Origin: an uncultured Spirochaetales bacterium
GTDB taxonomy: Bacteria; UBP6; UBA1177
Reading direction: 5' to 3'
Assembly (NCBI GenBank): GCA_902780365.1
Contig: CACZFE010000018.1
Location: forward strand, 1-14,059
Length of the DNA: 14,059 nt
Shown: one piece after another, positions 1 to 6,012 of the stretch
Layout: each line of letters opens with the position of its first letter
Numbering within the stretch: the first letter of the stretch is position 1
Made by a program: the position numbers and the translations under genes
The notes under the pieces: generated by a model
The model's input: the letters and a program-made list of their open reading frames with translations, nothing else
Database searches by the model: none
What the model was told of the DNA's origin: nothing

Positions 1-1
1 A

Positions 2-202
2 CCTCTTGATATCCAGAAATTCAATGAACAATATCCGACACTTGAGCTGAAGCACACAGAAAAAATCCACGACCGTTTTTTGATAATTGATAACAAAATT
101 CTTTACCACATCGGTGCTTCACTCAAGGATTTAGGCAAAAAATGCTTCGGTTTCGAAATCTTGGATTCATCGTGGATTCAAGAAATTATGCGGAATCTTT
201 GA
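2..202 (+). CDS. RhuM-family protein, C-terminal fragment (5' end outside window)
   Basis: The reading frame is open from the left edge and ends with TGA at 200-202, giving the last 66 residues. They align without gaps to the C-terminus of the full-length RhuM-type protein encoded at 12625-13503, with about 49 of 65 residues identical. The fragment keeps the degenerate phospholipase-D-like signature HxR(x4)D followed by GAS (HDRFLIID, then HIGASLKDLGKK). In the full-length relative this domain follows an N-terminal RhuM DNA-binding region, so the same is inferred for the missing part. RhuM-type proteins are widespread in accessory regions and on pathogenicity islands; their biochemical role is not settled. 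The gene converges on the operon to its right, with only 24 bases between the two stop codons. It is called partial because of the window edge; nothing shows that the gene is broken. Confidence 0.85.
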   Translation, partial: PLDIQKFNEQYPTLELKHTEKIHDRFLIIDNKILYHIGASLKDLGKKCFGFEILDSSWIQEIMRNL

Positions 203-226
203 TTAGGTTCGCCGGTTTTTGCAGCA

Positions 227-358
227 TTAGCCTTCTACTCTATACATCAGCCAAAGCAGCAGCTTTTTTAATGTTCTTATTTTTGTCAGGTACTCCCGCA
301 TCGTTTTTGACGGGATCATCGCGATAATTTCGTCATTCGACGGTATTTTTTCAGTCAT
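227..358 (-). CDS. small hypothetical ORF, 43 residues, possibly a remnant
   Basis: This short frame starts at an ATG (358-356) that overlaps the TGA of the preceding gene (353-351), a typical translationally coupled arrangement. The protein begins MTEKIPSNDEIIAMIPSK and continues with MREYLTK. The N-terminal half looks coding; the tail (LKKLLLWLMYRVEG) looks less natural. Adding one base in the A-run near 280-285 would switch to a frame reading TKNKNIKKAAALADV before a stop, so the present tail may result from a small frameshift. It lacks a strong ribosome-binding site of its own. The function is unknown. An alternative ATG lies nine bases upstream. It is probably the last member of the operon, or a decaying piece of a longer gene. 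Confidence 0.4.
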   Translation of the reverse strand: MTEKIPSNDEIIAMIPSKTMREYLTKIRTLKKLLLWLMYRVEG

Positions 359-1133
359 TTCGGTCATCTTTTTGATAATTTTTATAGTCATCCGCTTCTC
401 TGACGGGCTTGTTTTTGAAAAACACATCAATAACCGCATAACCCAAACCGTATTCCTCGCAATCCCATTCACCGTCACTGTTCCAAACAGTGTGAGAATA
501 TGCAGTTATATACCCTTTGATTCCTGCAGATTTGTCACAGCTTTTTTTAACATGGAGCCTTTTATCGGTTGAATTATAATAAAATACATAATTACATTCG
601 AAGTGTGCACCAATACCTCCATGACGATACTCTGTTTCTAACTCATCCCATTTTTTCTTAAATATATCCAAAGTGCTGCCCTGTATCTGCATTTTATATT
701 CATCAAAAATGACTTTTGAAAAGCATTGTGAAAGAAACTCGTGGAAATCCGCTTCTTTTGGATCAATGTTATTCAATGCACAATAGTCATCAAAAGCCTT
801 ATCCAATCCATGCATGTTTTTTAATTTAATAAGAAAAAAATCCACATCATTGCCTTCACATCTGAAAGACATCGAATAGTGTTTGTGATTATATACGCCT
901 TCAAATTTCACATAATTTTTGAAATCATATATGATCCCGGGAATTATCTTCATTGACACATTGGAAAAAGCGATATCGGCATCCAATTCGAATTCCGGAA
1001 TCGTTATCGTAATTTGTCCGCATTCGTCGATAAGTTCGTCTTTGACCGGATCCTGCTCGATCCAATAAAACTCCAATTTTTCGAGCTCTTTTTTGGTTAG
1101 CGCCGGGTACTTTTTGAAATTTTCAATAGCCAT
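351..1133 (-). CDS. hypothetical protein, 260 residues
   Basis: This is an unrecognised soluble protein without a signal peptide or membrane segment. The start at 1133 (MAIENFKKYPAL) is chosen because GGAG sits seven bases upstream and the frame then begins 13 bases after the stop of the preceding gene. An in-frame ATG at 1169 would overlap that gene and has no comparable site. The protein is acidic to neutral, rich in aromatic residues and charged, with a Tyr/Trp-rich C-terminal half (AYSHTVWNSDGEWDCEEYG) that looks like a beta-rich globular domain. It is the third gene of a four-gene minus-strand unit whose first two members are paralogs of each other. It shows no obvious similarity to those two. 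Such runs of small unrelated acidic proteins occur among immunity or accessory genes, but nothing here proves that. Confidence 0.75.
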   Translation of the reverse strand: MAIENFKKYPALTKKELEKLEFYWIEQDPVKDELIDECGQITITIPEFELDADIAFSNVSMKIIPGIIYDFKNYVKFEGVYNHKHYSMSFRCEGNDVDFFLIKLKNMHGLDKAFDDYCALNNIDPKEADFHEFLSQCFSKVIFDEYKMQIQGSTLDIFKKKWDELETEYRHGGIGAHFECNYVFYYNSTDKRLHVKKSCDKSAGIKGYITAYSHTVWNSDGEWDCEEYGLGYAVIDVFFKNKPVREADDYKNYQKDDRND

Positions 1134-1146
1134 TTTTTTTCTCCAT

Positions 1147-1992
1147 TTAACTGCAAATTTCGTCTTCAATTTCTTTATCTATTATTTTCAGGCACTCTTC
1201 GGGAATGTCGTCGTCTTCGGGATAGTCGGGATAGAATATGTTATAGTCGGATTCTCTGAAAATCACGAAGAATTTCAGATATATATCAAGATATTCCGGT
1301 GCGATCTCATTCCCGCTCAAATCAAAGTATCTGAAATGGCCTTTTCCGAAAGTTTCTTCAAAGAAATCAAATACTTCGCTGTCTGACATAGCCTCAAGTT
1401 CTTCACGAGTTTTTTCTTTATAGAATTCGATTTTTTCGCACATGATCCTCACAACTTCATCAAAAGAGCTCTCTTTTTCGCAATTAAAAATGAACATTTC
1501 CGCAATTTTCTCATCTCCGAAAAGTTTCGTCAGAAGAGTCTTCAGTTCGGCATCGTCATAAACAGATTTTCCTTCGCTGAATGTAAGGTAAGGAGTGGAA
1601 GATACGAGAATCTCTGCGTTTTTTCTCCAGATGAAGCATTTTCCGTCTGATGTTTTGAATGGCGCGATCCCCTTGGCAAGAGCCTTTTTCCAAAGAGGGC
1701 TGTCAGGGTAGGGAATGAAGGGAAGTGAATCGCATTTTTGCCAGAAATCCTTAATGATTTCGCGGAAACTCTTTTTGAAGCGTTCCACAAAAAGTTTTGA
1801 AGATCTATCCAACCCTTTGCATGTAGCATCGCAGTAACGGGGAAGCAGAAGAAGCAGGGAATCACTCAGATAGTCTCTGCATTCGGCAAGAGTTATGTCC
1901 AGAAGTTCTCTGATCACCTCTTTGTCCTTGATTTTACTGAAGATATATTCGCGGATGGTTTCAATGCATTTACTCTTTATCTTTATCTTCAT
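1147..1992 (-). CDS. hypothetical protein, 281 residues, paralog of the upstream gene
   Basis: This is the second gene of the operon and overlaps the end of the first by 23 bases. The start at 1992 (MKIKIKSKC) is preferred because it aligns with the paralog's own MKIEEKQC start and has GAGG nine bases upstream. An ATG at 2013 in the same frame would add seven residues. The protein shares with its neighbour an N-terminal helical part, the central motif FKTSDGKC, the segment LFGDEK/LFGDKE and a strongly conserved C-terminal third (EKIEFYKEKTREELEAMSD, then FFEETFGK and RYFDLxGNEI), ending in an acidic tail. No signal peptide, membrane segment or catalytic motif is visible, and the family is not recognised. 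The stretch 1382-1449 is nearly identical in DNA to 2169-2236 of the paralog, while other regions are diverged. Confidence 0.8.
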   Translation of the reverse strand: MKIKIKSKCIETIREYIFSKIKDKEVIRELLDITLAECRDYLSDSLLLLLPRYCDATCKGLDRSSKLFVERFKKSFREIIKDFWQKCDSLPFIPYPDSPLWKKALAKGIAPFKTSDGKCFIWRKNAEILVSSTPYLTFSEGKSVYDDAELKTLLTKLFGDEKIAEMFIFNCEKESSFDEVVRIMCEKIEFYKEKTREELEAMSDSEVFDFFEETFGKGHFRYFDLSGNEIAPEYLDIYLKFFVIFRESDYNIFYPDYPEDDDIPEECLKIIDKEIEDEICS

Positions 1993-2767
1993 CTTCGTCA
2001 TCCTCGTCGTCAATGTGGTAAAAAAAGCGGCCGTCGGCCGGCTTGTAGATCGTCCAGAACTCCTTGTATTTATTCAGAGAATCCGAAGAGATCTCGTTTC
2101 CTTCCAAATCGAAGTATCTGAAATAGTTCTTTCCGAAAGTTTCTTCAAAGAAATCAGGGACTTCGGCGTCAGACATGGCCTCAAGTTCTTCACGAGTTTT
2201 TTCTTTGTAGAATTCGATTTTTTCGCGCATGATCCTTATAAGTTTATCATATCCGACAGTGTCGAGGCGTCCGCCCAGAAACATTTCTGCAGTCTCCTTG
2301 TCACCGAATAACTGCGTGAAAAAACTGGCGATTTTTTCATCCCAACACATGTCGCCGCATTCGTGATCCTGTTTCATAATGCAGCATTTCCCGTCCGATG
2401 TTTTGAATGAAACGACGCCGTCAGGAGAATCGTTGTTGCTTTTCCAGAGAGCGTTTTCCGGATAGGGGAAAAACGTGATACTTCCGTATCTGAACTGATT
2501 TCTCTCAATGATTTTGCGGACAAATTCCTTGAAACGGCTGAGAAAAAGTTCGGTCTCGACTTTGGGAAAAGTGCCGTCAAACTCTTCAAGCAGGAATTTA
2601 TATCCGCGATCGAGCAGCCAAGATATAAATTCTGTATCATATTTATCGTTATTCCAGCATTCCGTTATCGCCAGATCGATAAGTTCGTGACGCGCAGATT
2701 TGTTTTTTATTTTGTCGAGAACAAAATCACGAACGAGCGTAACACATTGTTTTTCTTCAATTTTCAT
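1970..2767 (-). CDS. hypothetical protein, 265 residues, first gene of the operon
   Basis: The ATG at 2767 is preceded by GGGGA about eight bases upstream, and a TTGACT/TAAAAT promoter lies roughly 125 bases upstream, so this is the operon head. The protein is a soluble, mixed helical and acidic protein that ends in a run of Asp, Glu and Lys (residues about 250-265). It shares FKTSDGKC and the block EKIEFYKEKTREELEAMSD with the next gene, from which it differs mainly in the N-terminal half. The two open frames lie at a fixed offset of 787 bases over the conserved part, which points to a tandem duplication. No known domain is recognised. The acidic tail-coding DNA also supplies the ribosome-binding site of the next gene. 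Confidence 0.8.
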   Translation of the reverse strand: MKIEEKQCVTLVRDFVLDKIKNKSARHELIDLAITECWNNDKYDTEFISWLLDRGYKFLLEEFDGTFPKVETELFLSRFKEFVRKIIERNQFRYGSITFFPYPENALWKSNNDSPDGVVSFKTSDGKCCIMKQDHECGDMCWDEKIASFFTQLFGDKETAEMFLGGRLDTVGYDKLIRIMREKIEFYKEKTREELEAMSDAEVPDFFEETFGKNYFRYFDLEGNEISSDSLNKYKEFWTIYKPADGRFFYHIDDEDDEDEDKDKE

Positions 2768-2892
2768 AGTTTTTCCCCGTCTTTGGTTCTATCGCAAAAT
2801 AATGGCGGCACAAATATCGGGTCAATTATTTTAATTACGCAATTAGCACTTGCCGAATTATTTATGTCGCAACTTTTAAAAATTACGCAGAT

Positions 2893-2921
2893 ATTTTACA
2901 AAATCCCGATAAAAAAGTCAA
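2893..2921 (-). promoter_or_regulatory. promoter of the hypothetical-gene operon
   Basis: On the minus strand TTGACT (2921-2916) and TAAAAT (2898-2893) are separated by 17 bases; each box differs from consensus at one position. The -35 box begins two bases after the T-run of the upstream terminator, which separates this operon from the alkyltransferase transcript. The leader to the first ATG would be about 120 bases. Confidence 0.65.
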
Positions 2922-2922
2922 G

Positions 2923-2971
2923 AAAAAACGCCCTGGTTTTGAAAAAAAAGTGAAATTTTTTTCAGAGGGCG
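2923..2971 (-). terminator. intrinsic terminator of the alkyltransferase gene
   Basis: On the minus strand CGCCCT (2971-2966) and AGGGCG (2934-2929) form a 6-bp stem, immediately followed by a run of six T (2928-2923). The intervening sequence carries an A7 run and a T8 run that can pair and extend the structure. The left arm lies inside the last codons of the alkyltransferase gene, so the hairpin overlaps its stop codon. Confidence 0.65.
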
Positions 2972-3450
2972 GTGGATTCCAGTTCAAGCAGCGCGGTTTT
3001 GTTTTTGATTCCGCCGCCATAGCCTGTGAGTTTTCCGTCTGCGCCGATGACCCGGTGGCAGGGGATCATGATGCAGAGCGGGTTCCAGCCGAGGGCTCCG
3101 CCGACTGCCTGCGCCGACATTTTTGCGATACCGCGGCGGCTCGCGATCCTTTGCGCGATTTCACCGTAAGTCATTGTTTTTCCGAAAGGAATTTTGGATG
3201 TTTCTTCCAAAACCTCTTTTCTGAAAGGGGAGGGGAATTCGATTTTATATTCAGGCAGCCAGTCCGGCTGACGACCGCTGAAATAGATGTCTAGCCAGCG
3301 GCAGGTTTCGGCGAAAACAGGCAGATTTTCTGTCAAATCAAATTCAATTTTGCATTGTTCGAACCTGAGTCCGGTGAGAAACTTGCCATCTGATTCCATT
3401 ACGATGTCGTCGAAACCATCCGGCGTAATATATTTTGATTTGAATGTCAT
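2962..3450 (-). CDS. ogt: methylated-DNA--[protein]-cysteine S-methyltransferase
   Basis: This is a suicidal DNA repair protein that transfers an alkyl group from O6-alkylguanine (or O4-alkylthymine) to its own cysteine. With the start at 3450 it has 162 residues, the usual size of Ogt-type proteins. Residues about 1-70 are the variable N-terminal domain. Residues 75-162 are the DNA-binding and active-site domain, with SPFRKEVLE, IPFGKTMTYGEIA and the signature IPCHRVIGADGKLTGYGGG. The acceptor cysteine is Cys131 in PCHR (130-133). The position of the 'arginine finger' of human MGMT reads as glycine (GALGWNP), as in a number of bacterial relatives. An in-frame ATG at 3537 would add 29 residues unlike the family, so the later start with AGG six bases upstream is chosen. 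The gene lies 88 bases downstream of the metal ATPase on the same strand and is probably read partly from that operon. Confidence 0.95.
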   Translation of the reverse strand: MTFKSKYITPDGFDDIVMESDGKFLTGLRFEQCKIEFDLTENLPVFAETCRWLDIYFSGRQPDWLPEYKIEFPSPFRKEVLEETSKIPFGKTMTYGEIAQRIASRRGIAKMSAQAVGGALGWNPLCIMIPCHRVIGADGKLTGYGGGIKNKTALLELESTAL

Positions 3451-3456
3451 CCGCAA

Positions 3457-3481
3457 CCTGCTCGTTTGTTGTTTGAGCAGG
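3457..3481 (-). promoter_or_regulatory. hairpin covering the ribosome-binding site of ogt
   Basis: Perfect 7-bp arms CCTGCTC (3457-3463) and GAGCAGG (3475-3481) flank an 11-base loop. On the minus strand the downstream arm ends in GCAGG, the only Shine-Dalgarno-like sequence in front of the ATG at 3450, so folding would hide it. No T-run follows, which argues against a terminator. Confidence 0.45.
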
Positions 3482-3538
3482 CAGATATTAGATCGGGACT
3501 TATGAATGGCAAGTTTTTGGAAATTTCCGGAGCCCATT

Positions 3539-5482
3539 TTACTTTTTAAGGATCCTCATCGCGTTGAGGACCGCTATCACGGTGACGCCGACATCACCGA
3601 AGACTGCTTCCCACATTCCGGCTATTCCCAAAGCTCCGAGAACAAGGAAAACTCCTTTGATTCCGAGAGCCAGCGCGATATTCTGGATAACTATGCTTTT
3701 TGTCGCTTTTGCAACATCTATAGCTTCGAGAAGTTTGGAAGGTTCGTCCGTCATGAGTACTACATCGGCCGCTTCTATTGCAGCGTCGGAGCCGAGACCT
3801 CCCATGGCGATACCGACATCGGCTCTTGCCAGGACCGGTGCGTCGTTTATTCCGTCGCCGACAAAGGCGAGTTTTCCCGAGCCATCGCTATTTTTCTCTA
3901 AGATCTCGATTTTTTTGACTTTTTCTCCGGGAAGAAGCTGCGCATAGTATTCATCGATTTTCAGTTTTTGGGCTACATCCTGTGCGATTTTTTCGTCATC
4001 GCCTGTGAGCATTGCGATCTTTTTCACGCCGAGTTCTTTCAGGCCAGATACCGCTTTAAAACTGTCTTCCTTGATTTCGTCGCTTATCAGAATGCAGCCT
4101 GCATAGCGTCCGTCAGTTGCGACATAGACTTTTGTCCCTGTTTCGTCACACGGCTGAAAGGCGATATTTTCATCTTTCATAAGTTCTGCATTGCCTGCGA
4201 GGAGTTTTTCACCATTAAATACTGCACAGATGCCGTGCCCGGGGATTTCCTGATGAGCGGAAACAAGGTCGTTTCCGATTTCTTTTCCGTAAGCCGCAGA
4301 AATTGATTTTGCGATAGGATGGTTGGAAAAATATTCGGCAGCGGAGGCGTATTCAAGCACTTTTTCTTTGGTAAAGCCGTCAGCCGGAATGATTTCCGTG
4401 ACATTGAAAACCCCTTTGGTGAGAGTTCCCGTTTTATCGAAAACGACGGTTTTAAGGTTATCAAGTGCTTCAAGATAGTTGCTTCCTTTCACAAGCACGC
4501 CGTGTTTTGAAGCGGCTCCGATGCCTCCGAAAAATGTGAGAGGGATCGAAATTACAAGTGCGCAGGGGCATGATACAACAAGAAAAACAAATCCTCGGTG
4601 GATCCAGTCAGTCCATTCTCCTCCGAGAAGAAGGGGAGGAAGCACAGCTAAGAGCGCGGCGAGGATTACGACAACTGGAGTATAGTAACCTGCGAATTTT
4701 GTTATGAAATTTTCCGTTTTTGCTTTTCTTTCAGAAGCGTTTTCTACAAGGTCTATGATTTTGGAAACTGTCGATTCTCCGAAATTTTTAGCCGTTTTGA
4801 TCGTCAGAGTACCGCTCTGGTTTACGCATCCCGAGAGGACTTCGTCGCCTTCGCGGACACTTTTCGGAACAGATTCGCCTGTCAGAGCCTTCGTGTCGAT
4901 CATCGAGTTTCCTTCAAGTACAATGCCGTCGAGAGGGATCTTTTCGCCCGGTTTCACGATAATTGTCTCTCCTAAAGCGACACTTTCGGGAGAAACAGTC
5001 TCAGGAATGCCGTTTCTCAGCACTGTAGCATGGTCCGGGCGTATATCCATGAGGTCGGAAATCGATTCTTTCGAGTGTTTCACTGCGAGCGACTGGAAAA
5101 ATTCTCCTATCTGGTAAAAAAGCATTACCGCGACAGCTTCGGGATATTCGCCGATGACAAAAGCACCGACAGTGGAGATCGTCATCAGAAAATTCTCGTC
5201 GAAAACCTGCCCGTGAGCGATATTTTCAACTGCTTCAATGACGACATCGTAACCGAGAATGATGTATGCCGCAATCAGGAAACCCAGTTCGATGTGCAGC
5301 GGAACATCTGCCGCAAAAGTTAGCACAAGCCCTGCAAGATAGACTAGAGCTCCAATAGACAGGCGTAAGATCAGTTTTTTGCCGCCTGAATGTTCATGCT
5401 CGTGATGATGTTCACAGGCGTGACAACAGCGGCATCCGTGTTCGTGTTCACAAGATTCATGTTCGTGATGTTCGTGTGCCAT
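3539..5482 (-). CDS. cadA: zinc/cadmium/lead-translocating P-type ATPase
   Basis: This is an inner-membrane pump that exports divalent soft metals at the cost of ATP (P1B-2 type, CadA/ZntA group). It has 647 residues. Residues 1-36 form a His/Cys-rich tail (HEHHEHESCEHEHGCRCCH) in place of the usual CxxC heavy-metal-associated domain. Membrane segments follow at about 36-80 and 95-135. The actuator loop carries TGES (201-204). The transport helix has the metal-binding CPC (305-307). The phosphorylated aspartate is Asp349 in DKTGTLT; the nucleotide domain has the His-Pro pair (388-389); and the hinge motif GDGINDAP is at 542-549. The last helix has Asp630 in GDVGVTVIAVLN, typical of Zn/Cd/Pb specificity. 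AGGAGG precedes the ATG. The gene begins 13 bases after the stop of the ArsR-type repressor, so the two form one metal-induced operon. The choice between cadA and zntA as a name is arbitrary. Confidence 0.95.
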   Translation of the reverse strand: MAHEHHEHESCEHEHGCRCCHACEHHHEHEHSGGKKLILRLSIGALVYLAGLVLTFAADVPLHIELGFLIAAYIILGYDVVIEAVENIAHGQVFDENFLMTISTVGAFVIGEYPEAVAVMLFYQIGEFFQSLAVKHSKESISDLMDIRPDHATVLRNGIPETVSPESVALGETIIVKPGEKIPLDGIVLEGNSMIDTKALTGESVPKSVREGDEVLSGCVNQSGTLTIKTAKNFGESTVSKIIDLVENASERKAKTENFITKFAGYYTPVVVILAALLAVLPPLLLGGEWTDWIHRGFVFLVVSCPCALVISIPLTFFGGIGAASKHGVLVKGSNYLEALDNLKTVVFDKTGTLTKGVFNVTEIIPADGFTKEKVLEYASAAEYFSNHPIAKSISAAYGKEIGNDLVSAHQEIPGHGICAVFNGEKLLAGNAELMKDENIAFQPCDETGTKVYVATDGRYAGCILISDEIKEDSFKAVSGLKELGVKKIAMLTGDDEKIAQDVAQKLKIDEYYAQLLPGEKVKKIEILEKNSDGSGKLAFVGDGINDAPVLARADVGIAMGGLGSDAAIEAADVVLMTDEPSKLLEAIDVAKATKSIVIQNIALALGIKGVFLVLGALGIAGMWEAVFGDVGVTVIAVLNAMRILKK

Positions 5483-5495
5483 AACTGCCTCCTGA

Positions 5496-5879
5496 TCAAT
5501 GCGTTTCCCGGTAGTCCGGCATCAGTTCTTCGAGATGCTCGAATCCCGTGTCGATAATTTTTTTGACATGCTCGTCAGCCAGCGAGTAGTAGACTATCTG
5601 CGCCTCGCGCCGGAATTTCACGAGTCCCGCAAGACGCAAAGCCTTGAGCTGGTGCGAAACCGCCGATTTTGTGAGCCCTAACAGCACGGCGATGTCGCAT
5701 ACGCACATTTCGCTCTGTTCGAGAGCATGCAGGATCTTAACTCGCGTATAGTCGCCGAAAAGCTGCATCAGATCCGCCAGGTTCAAGTATTCATCATCTG
5801 ACACCATTTTTGATCTGACATCATTCACGATGTTTTCGTGTATCACATTGCAAGTGCACAAAGACTCCGAATCTGCCAT
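5496..5879 (-). CDS. cadC: CadC/SmtB-like ArsR-family metal-sensing repressor
   Basis: This is a dimeric winged-helix repressor that leaves DNA when it binds Zn, Cd or Pb. It has 127 residues. The recognition helix region is LLGLTKSAVSHQLKALRLAGLV (about 66-87), followed by the beta-wing (VKFRREAQIVYYSL). Two metal sites are visible. A thiol site is formed by N-terminal Cys8 and Cys10 plus Cys59 and Cys61 in EMCVCDIA. A C-terminal alpha-5 site has exactly the SmtB spacing D-x-H-x10-H-x2-E (Asp102, His104, His115, Glu118). This dual-site layout is that of CadC. A strong GAGGAGG precedes the ATG. The gene heads the operon with the metal ATPase, and a 26-bp palindrome between its promoter and start codon is the likely operator, giving autoregulation. 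Confidence 0.93.
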   Translation of the reverse strand: MADSESLCTCNVIHENIVNDVRSKMVSDDEYLNLADLMQLFGDYTRVKILHALEQSEMCVCDIAVLLGLTKSAVSHQLKALRLAGLVKFRREAQIVYYSLADEHVKKIIDTGFEHLEELMPDYRETH

Positions 5880-5896
5880 TTGAGGCCTCCTCTTTT

Positions 5897-5922
5897 ATTA
5901 GTTGAACAAATGAACAACTAAT
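5897..5922. promoter_or_regulatory. probable operator of the metal-resistance operon
   Basis: This is a 26-bp inverted repeat with perfect 8-bp arms ATTAGTTG (5897-5904) and CAACTAAT (5915-5922). Its outer edge coincides with the -10 box, and the whole site lies between the promoter and the repressor gene. Inside it TGAACA occurs twice as a direct repeat, resembling the TGAA half-sites bound by SmtB/CadC-type repressors. Binding here would block RNA polymerase. Confidence 0.7.
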
Positions 5923-5949
5923 CATTACTCCTTAAAAAAGTTTTGTCAA
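5921..5949 (-). promoter_or_regulatory. promoter of the cadC-cadA operon
   Basis: On the minus strand a perfect TTGACA (5949-5944) is followed after 17 bases by AATGAT (5926-5921; four of six match TATAAT). The weak -10 box overlaps the end of the 26-bp operator palindrome, consistent with a tightly repressed metal-inducible promoter. Confidence 0.65.
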
Positions 5950-5967
5950 GAGGTGAGGCGTGAATCT

Positions 5968-6012
5968 GTTTAAAGACGCAATTTGTGATCTTAGGCGAAG
6001 ACCTATTTCTTT
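5968..6012 (+). repeat. diverged copy of the 80-nt hairpin repeat (copy A)
   Basis: This 45-base stretch matches the first half of the repeats at 12523-12602 and 13703-13782 (36 of 45 positions against copy B), ending in GACCTATTT. Its inverted repeat is decayed compared with the other copies. It runs into the 3' end of the porin-like gene, whose stop codon (CTA on this strand, 6003-6005) lies inside the match. The second hairpin of the repeat is absent. Confidence 0.5.

Noticed and set aside
142..327. Open frame of 61 codons on the plus strand
   Set aside because: It is out of frame with the RhuM C-terminal coding sequence it overlaps and runs antisense to the small coupled ORF.
3535..3537. 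Upstream ATG as the start of the alkyltransferase
   Set aside because: It would add 29 residues not typical of the family and has no ribosome-binding site at a usable distance; the start at 3450 matches family length.
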